Assembly (NCBI GenBank): GCA_021292105.1
Contig: CM037860.1
Span: 9,814,698-9,878,697, forward strand
Direction of reading: 5' to 3'
DNA: 64,000 nucleotides
Origin: Anadara kagoshimensis
Lineage: Eukaryota; Mollusca; Bivalvia; Arcoida; Arcidae
Part shown: in pieces, positions 22,570-32,699 of the stretch
Numbering within the stretch: the first letter of the stretch is position 1
Layout of the letters: each line of letters starts with the position of its first letter
Translations under genes and position numbers: made by a program
Notes under the pieces: generated by a model
Told to the model about the DNA's origin: nothing
What the model saw: the letters and a program-made list of their open reading frames with translations, nothing else
Database searches by the model: none

Positions 22570-23445
22570 TATTATGCATAGGTTATAAATTTTTACAGTA
22601 AAATCCTTGGTACACACAACATTTTGCTAGTGTATAAAATATTTAATTTGAATTTTCCCTAAAAAGCCTTACAGACCTGCAGCATCCATTTCAGATAAGA
22701 GATGACAAGCACCCTACACCAACACTTAAAACACGCCACTGGATACCATTTATTATTAAACTACATAATAATAGCCCTGTAACCATCCAAAATATTATTA
22801 GTGGTATATTTAACCACTGTATACCATTTATCATTAAGCCTTTTAACCATCAAATGTCTTAAAGATTTTTATAAGTGGCCTCAGTATGTCTTATGTGTTC
22901 TACTTGTGTTTTGTTTCTTGATTTGTTTGTTTTCTTTAAGCATGTACTCGGTTGCTTTGGCTATGGCTAATTAAGTACTACCAAGAATATGTTTTTTAAT
23001 TGCAAGGTTTTAGTCGAGACTTTCAGATACTATTTCCAAGAACATGTTATTCAATGGGGTTCACCAGTGTACCATTGATACCCTGGATAAAATTTCGTGG
23101 AACAATTATTTTTCCATTGGAGATAGAATTGCTTTAATTCAAGTTTTCTCATAAAAATTGATGTTACTTCGGGAAATTTCGATGAAACATTTCCACACAA
23201 ACATTTAGGTGTATTAATTATGTGGTACACTGGTAACTCCATTACTGGTTATATATATTATAAATATCATGATTTAACTATACATATTTATCTTAACAGG
23301 GTTGTATGAGGAATATCAACCTGATTTTATGGCCATGCCTTGTGGACAGGAAGACATGCAAACACAACAGTTCCTTCAACATACAGCAATTGATCGTGCT
23401 AACAGTAGATTGTCAGCAGCCATCTACGCAGATGGAACCACCTGA
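2073..23445 (+). CDS. GLIS1/3: GLIS1/GLIS3-type Kruppel zinc-finger transcription factor, 3' eight coding exons (5' partial)
   Basis: Nuclear DNA-binding regulator of the GLI/GLIS/ZIC superfamily. Exons: 2073-3568, 7300-7461, 10675-10785, 14276-14432, 17782-17923, 18572-18720, 19187-19273 and 23300-23445, all with GT-AG junctions and matching phases, encoding 816 visible residues. The first half is Ser/Pro/Gly-rich with Gln and Asn runs (about 316-413) and a PPPY motif at 336-339. PPxY is the motif by which vertebrate GLIS3 is known to bind WW-domain ubiquitin ligases. Five C2H2 fingers follow: finger 1 from Cys431, finger 2 from Cys465, fingers 3-4 at 500-553, finger 5 from 554. The strings [30 protein letters not shown] and [13 protein letters not shown] are diagnostic of GLIS1/GLIS3 rather than GLI, ZIC or GLIS2. 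The C-terminal stretch [17 protein letters not shown] resembles the conserved GLIS3 tail as I recall it. GLIS1 versus GLIS3 orthology is unresolved, and the true start lies upstream of the window. Confidence 0.93.
3569..7299 (+). other. GLIS intron 1 (visible)
   Basis: 3.7 kb of AT-rich intron. The only structure seen is the 48-bp tandem repeat at 6500-6642, listed separately. No hidden exon is supported. Confidence 0.75.
6500..6642. repeat. 48-bp tandem repeat x3
   Basis: Three copies of a unit starting GCTGACACTACTTTCC and ending GTCTATATATAG, spaced 48 and 47 bp, inside GLIS intron 1. Confidence 0.85.
7300..7461 (+). CDS. GLIS1/3: GLIS exon: zinc fingers 3 and 4
   Basis: 54 codons in phase 0/0, acceptor TTTATAG and donor ACT|GTAAGT. 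It starts [15 protein letters not shown] and ends HQRTHLDT, with both C2H2 quartets intact and the TGERPY linker between them. This is the most conserved block of the protein. Confidence 0.96.
7484..7722. mobile_element. MITE-like element, family 2, copy 1
   Basis: It opens AGGGGTTCAAAATTCACC and ends with an inverted version, AATTTTGAATCCC, after about 240 bp. It is homologous in its ends and interior (GATGGACCTGTC) to the element at 55264-55503. It begins 22 bp after the donor of the finger 3-4 exon. No transposase is present, so it is non-autonomous. The 65-codon frame inside it is not a gene. Confidence 0.72.
7723..10674 (+). other. Remainder of GLIS intron 2
   Basis: AT-rich intron holding one SINE B copy at 8510-8745. 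I see no exon-like or structured sequence elsewhere in it. Confidence 0.7.
8510..8745 (+). mobile_element. SINE family B copy
   Basis: A decayed tRNA-like head is followed by the family body GTGTGAGAAAGTTTGTCAGT, then CTGACTACCTTGATATAAAT, then CTTGACTGAAGTACAAAACACC and a tail around ACTCCACT. The same body recurs at 33.3, 36.8, 53.0 and 59.4 kb. Confidence 0.7.
10675..10785 (+). CDS. GLIS1/3: GLIS exon: zinc finger 5 and basic tail
   Basis: 37 codons, phase 0/0, acceptor ATACAG and donor AAG|GTAGGC. It encodes [20 protein letters not shown] followed by RKHVKNH. The terminal QQKKK run continues into MKKEG of the next exon, a typical nuclear-localisation patch after the last finger. Confidence 0.96.
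11682..12163. mobile_element. Foldback (long inverted repeat) element
   Basis: The two ends are long imperfect inverted copies. The left arm contains GACTAATCAGCCCACTAAAC and TTTAATTTTTGACTTGTTGG; the right arm contains their reverse complements near 12095-12145. Similarity continues inward for roughly 150 bp per arm (AACATGCATCAATAAC on the left, matched on the right). The centre is unrelated AT-rich DNA with no coding capacity, so it is a non-autonomous hairpin-type transposon. Confidence 0.8.
13325..13560 (+). repeat. Interspersed repeat beginning with a 17-G run
   Basis: It reads TACCCCCACTTTGAAGAAG, then about 17 G, then TAAACTGGTTTACCTCTGTC. I recognise this start from repeats common in marine invertebrate genomes (memory, not a search). 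The G run at 13352-13368 could form a quadruplex. The right boundary is uncertain. Confidence 0.5.
13808..14012. mobile_element. MITE-like element, family 1, copy 1
   Basis: Its ends are GGGGGTCGCCAGTGTACCAT and TATGTGGTACAGTGGTGAAC followed by TCC, inverted copies of one another. The interior shares CAATTATTTCCATTGGAGA with the copy at 23053-23243. It has no coding potential. Confidence 0.75.
14276..14432 (+). CDS. GLIS1/3: GLIS exon: region C-terminal to the fingers
   Basis: Acceptor CATTGTAG, donor TCAA|GTAAGT, phase 0 to 1. It encodes 52 residues beginning [15 protein letters not shown]. The [11 protein letters not shown] segment after the fingers fits a GLIS protein, but I assign no function to it. 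Confidence 0.88.
14433..15976 (+). other. GLIS intron 4, left part
   Basis: AT-rich intron. I see no exon, element boundary or conserved site that I can support. Confidence 0.55.
15977..16096 (+). repeat. Composite pentanucleotide array (TTTTA)n-(TTTCA)n-(TTTTA)n
   Basis: About six ATTTT units, then ten uninterrupted ATTTC units, then about seven ATTTT units with one 4-bp interruption, on the sense strand of a GLIS intron. Confidence 0.95.
16097..17317. other. 1.2-kb segment between two oppositely oriented pentanucleotide arrays
   Basis: It includes a perfect palindromic CRE-type site TGACGTCA at 16217-16224 and an ATGGCGG at about 16651 whose reading frame closes after seven codons. It has no recognised exon. 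Being bracketed by complementary arrays, it could form the loop of a large stem. Confidence 0.5.
17318..17524 (+). repeat. Pentanucleotide arrays (TAAAA)n then (TTAAA)n
   Basis: A left portion with a few GAAAT units followed by about 20 AAAAT units, then about 16 ATTAA units with one G substitution. Its first part is the reverse complement of the array at 15977-16096. It ends about 260 bp before the next GLIS acceptor. Confidence 0.93.
17782..17923 (+). CDS. GLIS1/3: GLIS exon: Ser/Asn/Pro-rich region
   Basis: Acceptor TTTTTTAG, donor ACA|GTGAGT, phase 1 to 2. The encoded segment is rich in Ser, Gln, Asn and Pro and ends SVVEEE, an acidic patch that may contribute to transactivation (inference). 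Confidence 0.85.
18138..18505. repeat. Minisatellite, about 40-bp unit x9
   Basis: Diverged copies of a unit containing CTTTCATGAAATCATGAACT then GAAACTACCAGGGAAAT. It fills most of the short intron between the exons at 17782 and 18572. Confidence 0.88.
18572..18720 (+). CDS. GLIS1/3: GLIS exon: Met/Gln/Pro-rich region
   Basis: Acceptor GATGTTTTCAG, donor TTTG|GTATGT, phase 2 to 1. It encodes the segment [19 protein letters not shown] followed by a Met- and Gln-rich stretch. The phases on both sides agree with the flanking exons. Confidence 0.87.
18781..18834. repeat. Poly-C followed by (CA)n microsatellite
   Basis: About 11 C and then an almost pure CA run, 60 bp after a GLIS donor. Reading frames across it on either strand are composition artefacts. 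Confidence 0.95.
19187..19273 (+). CDS. GLIS1/3: GLIS exon: short Gln/Asn-rich region
   Basis: 87 bases, phase 1/1, acceptor TTTACATTCCAG and donor AATG|GTATAA, a weaker donor than the others. It encodes a stretch from [14 protein letters not shown] to FDQQQNN. Being a symmetric phase-1 exon, it could be skipped without a frameshift. Confidence 0.82.
19471..21655. mobile_element. Large interspersed element with 9-bp inverted ends and nine internal ~166-bp repeats
   Basis: Its ends are AGCTCACCT (19471-19479) and AGGTGAGCT (21647-21655), perfect inverted copies. The left end can fold on itself (AGCTCACCTGGCC with GGCCATGTGAGC), followed by a CGTCGTCGT-rich segment. The interior is nine monomers of 164-168 bp alternating between two variants, one with ACAACATTGGTGTTTTTGAG and one with GTGTTTTTTAAGTCTGCACC. 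Each monomer contains an AAGATGG motif, usually followed by CCGCC or CGGCC. No transposase or RT frame is present. The several 65-90 codon frames inside arise from the tandem structure. From memory this end structure is common in bivalve genomes. Confidence 0.85.
21703..21860 (+). mobile_element. SINE family B fragment with internal 19-bp tandem triplication
   Basis: The tRNA-like A box TGGCCAAGTGGTCTAAAGTG is followed by three copies of a 19-bp unit around TTCTGACTTACTGCCTATA, then the B-type continuation CAGATCTTAGTGT. The 3' part is missing. Confidence 0.6.
21866..22178. repeat. 85-bp tandem repeat, about 3.7 copies
   Basis: The exact period of 85 bp is seen from TACTCTGATACCCTCC starting at 21866, 21951, 22036 and 22121. 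Copies are nearly identical, so the expansion is recent. Confidence 0.95.
22523..22568. repeat. (TG)n microsatellite
   Basis: Uninterrupted GT run in the last GLIS intron. Confidence 0.95.
23053..23243. mobile_element. MITE-like element, family 1, best copy
   Basis: 191 bp with terminal inverted repeats: left AATGGGGTTCACCAGTGTAC, right GTACACTGGTAACTCCATT. Interior TTTTCCATTGGAGATAGAAT is shared with the copy at 13.8 kb. It lies 57 bp upstream of the terminal GLIS exon acceptor and is non-autonomous. Confidence 0.85.
23300..23445 (+). CDS. GLIS1/3: GLIS terminal coding exon with stop
   Basis: Acceptor ATCTTAACAG. It reads [18 protein letters not shown] and ends IYADGTT with TGA at 23443-23445. 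The phase-1 entry puts this frame, not the longer overlapping reading frame from 23306, in register with the upstream exons. The tail is acidic and aromatic, consistent with a C-terminal activation region. Confidence 0.88.
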
Positions 23446-24100
23446 TCACCATAACAACATCCAATCACCAGACACTGTGTCAGTTCCTACAATTACATCA
23501 GGGATTTTCACCGGACATAGCAGGATATTTGCCTCTCTGACATGCTTTGGTGATACAGGACATTTCAGTTGAAGAACAAATTGCTATTTGGGTCCTGTTA
23601 GTAGAGTGATATTATATTTAGTGTTTTAACATTAGTGTATCAATACATAGATTGTAGATCTTATGATTTCCGTTCTAAATACAAGATTGAAAACACTATT
23701 TATCAATCAGGATTTTTCTGTACAAAAAATAGCATGGATGTCCTCCCTTTGAGGGTAAGGGAAACCCCAATTGGTGATCACCTGACACAGTGTCATTTCT
23801 AAAACAAAAATGGTGAAGATGAAAAATTATGTGAATACAATGATAGACAGGACAGGAAATCAAAATAAGTGTTATTTTTGGTGTTGTTGTTTGTTGGATT
23901 GACTGTGATAATGTTACTAGTGGATACGCAAATAACCAAATGTTTAACTGCAACAAATTACACAGTTTTCATCATCTGGTTCTTGCAAACGGTTACCATA
24001 CCTAAAAATTTCAGTTTTTTGACAGTTGATAATGAAGACAAATAAATTTGTTATTTTTACGAGAAAACTACCCATGCTTTAAAATAAACTTTAACGCATC
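23446..24100 (+). other. GLIS1/3: Probable GLIS 3' UTR, proximal part
   Basis: It follows the stop codon directly. No further acceptor is needed to finish the gene. AATAAA hexamers occur at 24041-24046 and 24083-24088 and are candidates for the first poly(A) site. GLIS genes often have long 3' UTRs, so use of more distal sites is possible. Confidence 0.5.
24041..24088 (+). terminator. Candidate poly(A) signals for GLIS
   Basis: Two AATAAA hexamers about 600 bp after the stop. No strong GT-rich downstream element distinguishes them, so this is a weak call. Confidence 0.3.
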
Positions 24101-24537
24101 TTGAGATTTTTACAGTGGTACATCGTATTTGTGATCCACACTAAGCAGACGTGACAGAAGAATTTATTTATATATTTAAGTTGTGTTTATTTTCTCCGTG
24201 TTATTATGTGTGTGTTTTTGTTGTCGTGTTTCAGTTGTGTGCTTTATATTGTATCTGTAGTCCCTGTTTGTGAATAGTCACCTAGGATTGTACATTACAA
24301 AGATAAAGACATCAGTTATAAACTTAGAGGTGACTTTTTTACATGGATCGATGTTAGGTATTACTGAGTTGAATTCTTGACGGGACTATGCGGACTTACG
24401 GTAAATGAAGTTATATTCAGAGAGTTTATGAAGAATATAACTGATATCAACTACAGTAAGAAGATTGTGTTTGTAAATTTTTGTTTGCATTTCACAAACA
24501 AAGTAGTTATTTTAGAATACTGTTGCAAGTTATTTAT

Positions 24538-24690
24538 ATGCCACAAAAAGGATATAATTTCAAAAAAGATAGAATTTGTAGTCCTACTGTTAGCAATTGT
24601 TGGCATGCAACAAAAAAGGATATAATTTGAAAAAAGATATAATTTGGTGTCCTGTTAGTAATTGTTTGCATGCAACAAAAAAGGATATGT
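24538..24690. repeat. Tandem repeat, about 65-bp unit x2-3
   Basis: Copies share GCAACAAAAAAGGATATAAT and TCCTGTTAGTAATTGTT. It lies downstream of the GLIS stop, possibly within a long 3' UTR. Confidence 0.7.
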
Positions 24691-25387
24691 TTTGAAATAT
24701 TATTAGCAAACTGATGGTATACAAAAGGAGGATATATTTTCCAATGTTTTATATTATTGTTTTTTGTATATTTGTTCATGTTTGGTTTTGTCATTCATTT
24801 TTATGTCTTGCGTCCTGTGAATTCCCATTTATACTTTACGCATTCCAACTTTCACCAGCAACTGAATTTGCTACATGAAAAATTTTATTTTGCAAAATTT
24901 TACAATATTCAGAAATCCATAAAAGTTTTTATTTTTTATGATCAGTATTCTACAAAAAGATACCGTCCAGATTTTATGTCTACTCAAAGTTAGGTATGAT
25001 TATACCATACTATACCAAGTTGTAACATCATTATACCGTAATACATTTATACCAAGTTAAAACATCAGATGTCACTTCATTCATTGTGTACCGTATTTAT
25101 ATGTATAGGATGTTAGTAGTAAAGTACTAATGTTATTTGTATACTGCTATTTTAGTTTTAAATCGGCATGATTCACAAACAAAGAGCAGGACAACAAGAA
25201 GCTGTTTATGTGATTGATAATCGTCGTAATACACACAAACACAGTGATAATGCATTAATTATGATTATTCATATTTTTGGGTTTATTTTTTCAATTTTGA
25301 TTGATTTTGGCTGTGATTTGTGATTATTATTGTGCCAATATATAAATTTTTGTGTGTTTTTATTTTGTCCTATCATTTGTTTGGTAT

Positions 25388-25540
25388 ATTTGGTGCCATG
25401 TGATGTTGACTGATGTCGTCTCGTCTAAATCTTCCCCTTTTAACATGTATTCCTATTGGTGCCCTGTGATGTTGGCTGATGCCGTCTCGTCTAAATCTTC
25501 CCCCTTTTTACATGTATTCCTATTGGTGCCCTGTGATGTT
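25388..25540. repeat. Tandem repeat, about 70-bp unit x2
   Basis: Two near-identical copies around GATGCCGTCTCGTCTAAATC and TGTATTCCTATTGGTGCCCT. Short reading frames here are repeat by-products. Confidence 0.8.
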
Positions 25541-28500
25541 TGCTCGATATAGTACCAATATTGTCCATTCCATCTTATTTAAAGAATTTCTTTTTTGGTC
25601 CCATGTTGATATTTATTTGTTTGTCTATTTTTTCTTCTCACAAAATACAGATGTATATAAAAATATATATTTGTGTGTTTATATTGTATCCAGTTTGAAG
25701 TAGTTTTTTTTTGCTTTATTGAGTTTTTGTGAGCTTATTAAGAAAAAACAACAAACATTGAATTATTTCAATATGTATGCTATATCCTTGTCTGTGATTC
25801 ATCATTATAATTGTTATATTACATGTGATAAATTGTTATTTTATTGAAATTTGTTAAGATTGAAGCATAACTTGTTTTAAATTGTTTAGCAACTGGTTAC
25901 ATTCCCATTCAGTCTGAACAGATAATCAAAGAATGTTCCATTTTGTGTTTTAGGGGTGTACAATTGTTATACAGACAAAATTTGCTGTTCCATTATGTTA
26001 GGGGTTTAAATGCCATTAAATTTTGAACTTGCCATATATTAAATTTTAAAAATCTATTTGAATTTAAAAAACCCTTATTTTGGATTTTTTATTGCATATT
26101 TTGTGGGAAATTTATCATATCTCTAGATTTGTTTTGATTTAAATTTGAAATAAATTTAGTTAAGCCCTTTAGTAATCATTTTTGGTCCAGAATGCGGAAA
26201 TGACAAATTATGGAATATATAACAGTTAACTAACTGAATCAAAACACTTTCTCATTAAAAAAAATCAGTAGACATCTATAAAAAAAATTAAATTAGTTAT
26301 ATTTGAATAGCTAGATTTATATTTTTTATAGTGAGCACATTTTGGATATGGGAGATTTGTTTAAGTGCAAATATCTAAAGTATTTAAATTTATATAGATG
26401 TATAAGATTTATGCAGCACATGTTACACAATAATACATAAATACATGCATATGTAATATTCACCATTTGCCAGTCAGCAGTGTACCAAGCTCTCTAAAGA
26501 TTTATTATTTTTCTCCCAAATTTGAAAAAAAATGTTTTGCTAGTTAGTTTATAGGTATATAAAGTATTCTTGATCCATTCCAATACACATTGATTCCGTC
26601 CAGGTTCAATTATATATTTTAAGTGCTTCAACAACAGTATTCATTGTTTATTATTGTATATTTGTACATATACCGTACACAATCATTATTATATCAGTGT
26701 CTATATGATATATGTATGTATTTTATGTTAGTTATGCAGAATTATCAGCGTCAGGTTTTCATTTCGTATATATCTGTTTGTCTGTCTTACAGGTTCATTT
26801 TCTATTCATTTCTCTTTGTTTTATTTTATGGATTTTGACAGTAAAATGGATGTCATGACCTCTGAAAAATGATTCCCGGATCAGTTTGGCAATATCAATA
26901 TTTTCCCATTTCATTTCTGATTTTATTTCCAAAACAAAAATGTATGAATAAGACTCATAATACGCACACATTTTTTTATTTTAAAATTTTCAAGTTTACG
27001 CAGACAGCAATCTTGATAACATTTTAATATTCTCTTGATAGGAGGCTCTCTAAACAACCTTATAAAATATGCCAATATGGGCAGACACAAAATTCACATT
27101 CCGTGCTTTCATGATACGCAAATAAATGCGCAATCAAAATTTTTTGTGATACATATTGTTGCATGTACATGTATATTGACACAAGAAGTATTTTTAGATG
27201 TGTTTTTAATTTTGTAAGTTTTATTTAGGCATGTGTTTTCTTATTCAGTGTTGCAAGATTTCAAGATTTAAAATTTAAATAAAATTTTAATTAAGTTTTT
27301 CATAAATGAAAATTAAACACAAGAAACTAATTAATTGATTATCAGAAATACATATAATTTGTACCAATGGTGGTATTCGATGTAAAAGTCAAAATCTTTT
27401 TGACTAATATTGAAAATTTAGATATTTTTGTATAACATCAATACATTAATTTCATTCATTTATCAAATTTATACTTCAGATCTTACAAAAGGAAGGAGGG
27501 AGGGAGGGGGATTAAACAGCCAAATTTCTATTCATTCATTTTAGAATCCGTTTTAAGAAAGGCAAACGGTTTAGGTAATCATTATGAATATACCATCAAA
27601 CTAAAAACACAAAAATCAAAGCTTTAGTCATCACCATGGCAATGGTAGATGTAATCATAATGTCACAATATATATAAGTAAGTAATAGATATCCATATAT
27701 GCAGTACTTAGGGAGAGAAGTTTGAACTTTGACCTTTATACCTCTTCGGTATAACAACATCCGTCCACTATTTGATATATAATCTATGTATACATCATTA
27801 TGCACTGTTTATTATCATTTTGTATTCTTCACTTGAGGAATATTGTGTGAAAATTTAGGCTAAAATAAATCAGCTTCTAGTTTGGGTTTTATCATCTAAA
27901 TATCAAAATATCTTAAAATGTAAATAGAGTGTAACATTGTAACCATAGCAACAAGAAATTGAATTAAAATTGGAAAATGTGGGTTGGATTAAATTATAAC
28001 TAAAATTTTTAAAATTTACTGCTGTTTGTCAAAAAAAAAATTTAAGACATAATTTGCAACATTCATGATGTCGCTAAATTCTTGATATGCTTTTGGTGCT
28101 TTTTTACTTTGTAGTTGCATTGCAACAGTTCCCATGGCAACTAAAATAGAGTTTTGGTTACATTGGATATATTTTATTTAGATGTTAAGATTTTTATTTC
28201 GCCTCGTTAGTCTCTCAGGTGTAAGTTTTCTTGTACTCACCAAAAACTCCATCGTTCATATTAACTTTAACATCATACCATACACATTTTGGTTTTGAAT
28301 TATACTGTAGATACCATTACTGTGTATTTTTAAGCCTGGGGTGTTTGTATGTTATAAGTTTGCATTTTTATACACATATAGTTATCTACAGCCATATTAC
28401 ATACATATTTGCTTGCCTCATTGTTTTGGCTTTTTCTAATCACATTCCTGATAAAAAAATATTTGATAAAGTCATGGCCACATAATTTACAATGATAAAA

Positions 28501-30160
28501 TATTTTTTAAATGAAAAGTTCAGCTTCATTGTGTTGATTTTCTGATATAAATTCAGTGGTTATTGATATATTGCAAGGAGGTTTCGATAATACCAAGCTT
28601 TAAACTAATATAATATTTTACAAGAATGAAAAAAGCATTTCTGTGACTGAATGTTTCAAAGCATTTGATTGACAAGAAATAAGCTATACCAGATCTTTGG
28701 CTTACAAGACATTCTATTGGTTGATATTTTTAGAAGATAGTCTGATACTGCTAATTTTGAGACTAAATGGTTTATCTGTTCATTCTCAAATTCACAATGT
28801 ATAATCTGTATCTTGATTTTTGGGGCATACCACAGATTAGGGGTGTAAAGTTGATCACAATCTAGATATGTCAGTTAGAGTTAGTATTGTTTTTGATTTA
28901 TGAGAGTGCTTCCAGTATCTGTAATTGATTGATAAAAACAAGCTCACTATTTCAGCTTGAGTATGATATAGTGATATAAGACTTTCAAGGGTAATCTGTA
29001 GAAAAAGTACAGAGTCATTTACATGATACCTCACTTTGATGCCGGTAACGTTGTGTGACAATAACATCGCATTGTTTCTCAATAGGTTGCAGTAATGTAA
29101 CAAAGTAAAACATATATAACAACAAGAAAATGTTGTTTTTGTAATTATAGAGCAACTGAGGTACATATTGAAACAACCAATGCAGGTTTTGTATAAAAAG
29201 AATGGAAATATTACTGGATAGTAATCTGTCAAGTTTTACAACATCTTTCGATGATTTCCATTCATTATTGATACTGTTTAAAGTGCACATTGAAGTCCAA
29301 GTAATTTTTTTTCGGTTATAGGTTAAGTTGAATGGGTTTAAGGTGAAGATTTTCACTTTTTTTTGATAGTTACAAAGATTAAAGAAAGAGGAAGATTAAT
29401 AGATAATCACACATTAAAGTTGACTTATCATTTATAGTTATTAATTAGTCTTGATAATCTTGTACTGATGAAACATTCCACAAAGCTGTCAAAATTCTAG
29501 AATTTTTGTCAAAAACATTTTATTTCTTCAAATTTTTTTTCTTTTATTTTTTATCCTTTTTTGCAAATTCTTAAGTTTATTATATTTTGTAAACTGTTTT
29601 TTTCTTCAATTGATTGTCATAATTCTAAATTAAAGCTTCATTGTCGTGACAAAATTATATAGACTCGACTTATTGCACACATCATTCAGGTTTTGTATTG
29701 GGGATCATCCATATATGGGGAATCCATTATATATATATAAAAAAAATTCCGAGACTGTTGTAGCTTTTTTCTTAATTTTGGCATATTTATAAGCTTTAAT
29801 TAATTTTTTTTCTTGTTGTGCTTTCTTTTGTTAATTATAGTCTTATATAGTTATATTTCTTTGAATTGATTATAAAAAATAGAATTAATGATATATATTA
29901 TTGGGAACAGAAATGAAGCAATAAAGTGCCTTATTATTAGGTAAATAATTAATCGGTGATCACAAAATAATGTCAAAACGAAGATACAAAATTCAAATTG
30001 GAAACAAAGAAAAATTTAACAAAATAAGGCTTTTGTATGGAGGTTTTGTTAAACGTTGTTTATTATAATAAATGGTCTTGGAAAAAATCATGTGTTTTGT
30101 TATTTTGTAAAGAAATAGATGAATATAAATATATGTAACAGGAAAGGGAAAAAATGCAGC
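25541..30160. other. Intergenic or distal 3' UTR, AT-rich
   Basis: 4.6 kb with no exon-like segment, no element ends and no conserved motif that I can support on either strand. An AATAAA near 29,920 could serve as a distal + strand poly(A) signal. Confidence 0.55.
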
Positions 30161-30164
30161 AGCC

Positions 30165-30470
30165 AAATTAGGACTTGAACCTGGACCTTCCAAAACTAGA
30201 AGGACTCTTTACCTATTGAGGAAATCGCCCACTGTCAAGTCCACCCAACACATATAAAATACACTCATACCAGTGTATAGGGTTATATGTCCAAGTCTAG
30301 GTTATTCCACTTGAATTGAGACATTACCAGCCAAAAGTAAAGATCCATAAATTATTACTCATTTCATGAAGAAATGGGGGTTCTTTATGTGTTATTGCTG
30401 AGGCCCTTTACTGAATTAGGAGTTTTTAGGTCAAATTCAAATATTGCACTACCACAGCACAAGATATGGA
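30165..30470 (-). mobile_element. Decayed SINE family A copy
   Basis: A degraded B-box-like block (GACTTGAACCTGGACC) and a tRNA-like head are followed by the family A 3' segment (TGTCCAAGTC, GAGACATTACCAGCC). Head and body are in reverse orientation. It is clearly older than the copy at 45.5 kb. Confidence 0.5.
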
Positions 30471-30889
30471 TTGGTAAGGTCTTGTGTTGATTATCACATT
30501 TAGAAAGAAAATTTCAATGCTTATTTTCAGGATTTGGTCATGTTGGTCAGACCAGGTCAGAGATTAAGCTTAAATTTTAACAGCTGGGCAACCATAGTGG
30601 TCATGCCTATAATGAACAAGTGCCTGTTGTGAAATTCTGAAAATATTGATAAAATTATAGAATCAAAACAGACATACTTGTCCATGTTCAAATCACAATC
30701 TCTTAAAGCAAAGTGAAAACCTTGAAAACTGGCAAATGAATTAAACACATGAACTTCCATCAGGGAAGTAACAATTTTATAATCAGTAACCTCAATATTT
30801 GTTTATACTGTTTCAAATCTGTTTGCCAGTGTCAATTCTTAATGTATTTTTACTGTTAGTTTAGTGCCAGATTATAATCAGGAGTCACA

Positions 30890-31480
30890 ATCTGTTTGTC
30901 AATGCCAGTTTAATAAATAGTAACCTCAATATGTTTGTACTGTTTGCTAGTGCCAGTTTTATAATCAGGAGTCTCAATCTGTTTGCTAATGGCATTTATA
31001 AGTGGTAACCTCAATATGTTTGCTGTTTGCCAGTTTTTATAATCAGGTCTCAATCTGTTTGCCAATGGCAGTTTAATAAGTGGTAACCTCAGTATGTTTG
31101 TAGTGCCAGTTTTACAATCAGGTGTCTCAATCTGTTTGCCAATGGCAATTTAATAAGTGGTAACCTCAGTATGTTTGTACTGTTTGCCAGTTTTACAATC
31201 AGGTGTCTCAATCTGTTTGCCAATGGCAATTTAATAAGTGGTAACCTCAATATGTTTGTCAGTGCCAGTTTTACAATCAGGGGTCTCAATCTGTTTGCCA
31301 ATACCAGTTTAATAAATGGTAACCTCATTATGTTTGTACTGTTTGCCAGTTTCAGTTCCAGTTTTACAATCAGAAGTCTCTGTTTGCCAGATTTATAACT
31401 AGGAGTCTCAATATATTTATACTGTTTGCCAGTGCCAGTTTCATAATCAGTAAACTCGACATATGTCCTTACTGTTTCCA
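30890..31480. repeat. Tandem repeat, about 80-bp unit x7-8
   Basis: Phase marks TAACCTC at 30920, 31006, 31084, 31161, 31242 and 31320 give spacings of 77-86 bp. The unit includes CAATCTGTTTGCCAATGGCA. The 75-79 codon frames on both strands are by-products. Confidence 0.9.
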
Positions 31481-32189
31481 GTGTTGGTTTTCATACTTTA
31501 GTCATTCATTAACTGCTTTGTGTTCATGGCTGCATTAGACCAAGTACATGTTGTTTAAGTGACTTATGCATGATCTTAAAATTAATAAAATTGTTTACAA
31601 AAGAACATGGCGCCTGTGTATTAGAATTGTTTTTTTGTGACATGACACAATGCCCTATGTATACCCTTGAACACCTTGTATCATGACTCTATATAACTAT
31701 TGAAGTGGAATAAGAGCGAAAGTGTCACACACTAAACAATCTGAGTTTACATAAAATCATTTATTGTTAAAGTAAATTAAATGTGGATCGTCCTGGTACA
31801 GGTAGATACACGATACCCCAACTCATTAACACAACACAATTGTACATTTGTAATATAAAAGTGCAAACCAAATAACAAACAAATCAATGTTTTTAATCAT
31901 TATTTTTTCTTAATTTAGTGAATATTAAAATAAATCTTTTCTTGTTATTTTTTAAAGTACAGTTAAGTTTGTATTCCAGCCTCCATTGTACAACATGAGT
32001 ACTTTACCCACAATTCCCCATTGTACTGATCAAATACAATGTACCCATCATTGTGGTTATTTGAATGTTTTGTATTACATTTGCTAGTCATATGACTTAA
32101 TTTGTTTTCTTTTTAAAAGTATAGTCAGAAGTTAAAGTTACTTTGAATCTGTCCCGAGTTTGTGCTTATCTGGGTTTCCATGGTGATTG
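31481..32189. other. Intergenic, nothing recognised
   Basis: AT-rich sequence with no supported feature. Confidence 0.5.
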
Positions 32190-32512
32190 ATTAAATGGGG
32201 TATAATGTCCAAGTCAAGAATATTTCATGTATGTCGAGATGTTACCAGCTGTAGGTAAAGTGACAAAATTTTTCACCTTTGCAGTGTGCTCAGGGCAATG
32301 TGAAGGGAGGTATTTTTAATGTGCCATGGCTGCCATTACAGGGGCATAAGGTTTTAAGGTCTCTCCTGAAGGATCCAGAGATTTTTATTTCTAAATGCTG
32401 AGTCATTGTGGTACCTATTTTCAAGTCTTGGTCAGACCTAGCCAAGGTATGAACCCACAACCTCCCACATACGAAGCAAGAACTCTACCAACTGAGCTAC
32501 TGTAGTGGTTTG
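32190..32512 (-). mobile_element. SINE family A copy
   Basis: Read on the minus strand, it starts with the tRNA-like head GTAGCTCAGTTGGTAGAGTT and a B-box-like GTGGGTTCATACC, then the family body, ending at ATTCTTGACTTGGACATT. It is full length with moderate divergence. Confidence 0.82.
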
Positions 32513-32699
32513 GGTTTCCAAGGCGAGCAGCAACTGCAAGTACTCTTGAATGGGATGTCAGTTGTTGACTGAAACTATATATTCTGTACATTGTAATATA
32601 GAAAATTGAATTTCTTGCTCAAGGACATACCACCATGCAAACAATTTTACTCCTGAATTAGAAGTTTATCTGTGAGTGCAGGATGATATGATCCATTCT

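Larger units (their letters stand above)
19274..23299 (+). other. Last GLIS intron
   Basis: 4 kb, almost entirely repetitive: a 2.2-kb element, a SINE B fragment, an 85-bp tandem array, a (TG)n run and a MITE family 1 copy, each listed separately. The remainder at 22.57-23.05 kb holds nothing recognised. Confidence 0.8.

Noticed and set aside
23306-23572. 88-codon frame over the last GLIS exon
   Set aside because: Out of phase with the upstream exon; the in-phase frame gives the GLIS-like tail and stops at 23445.
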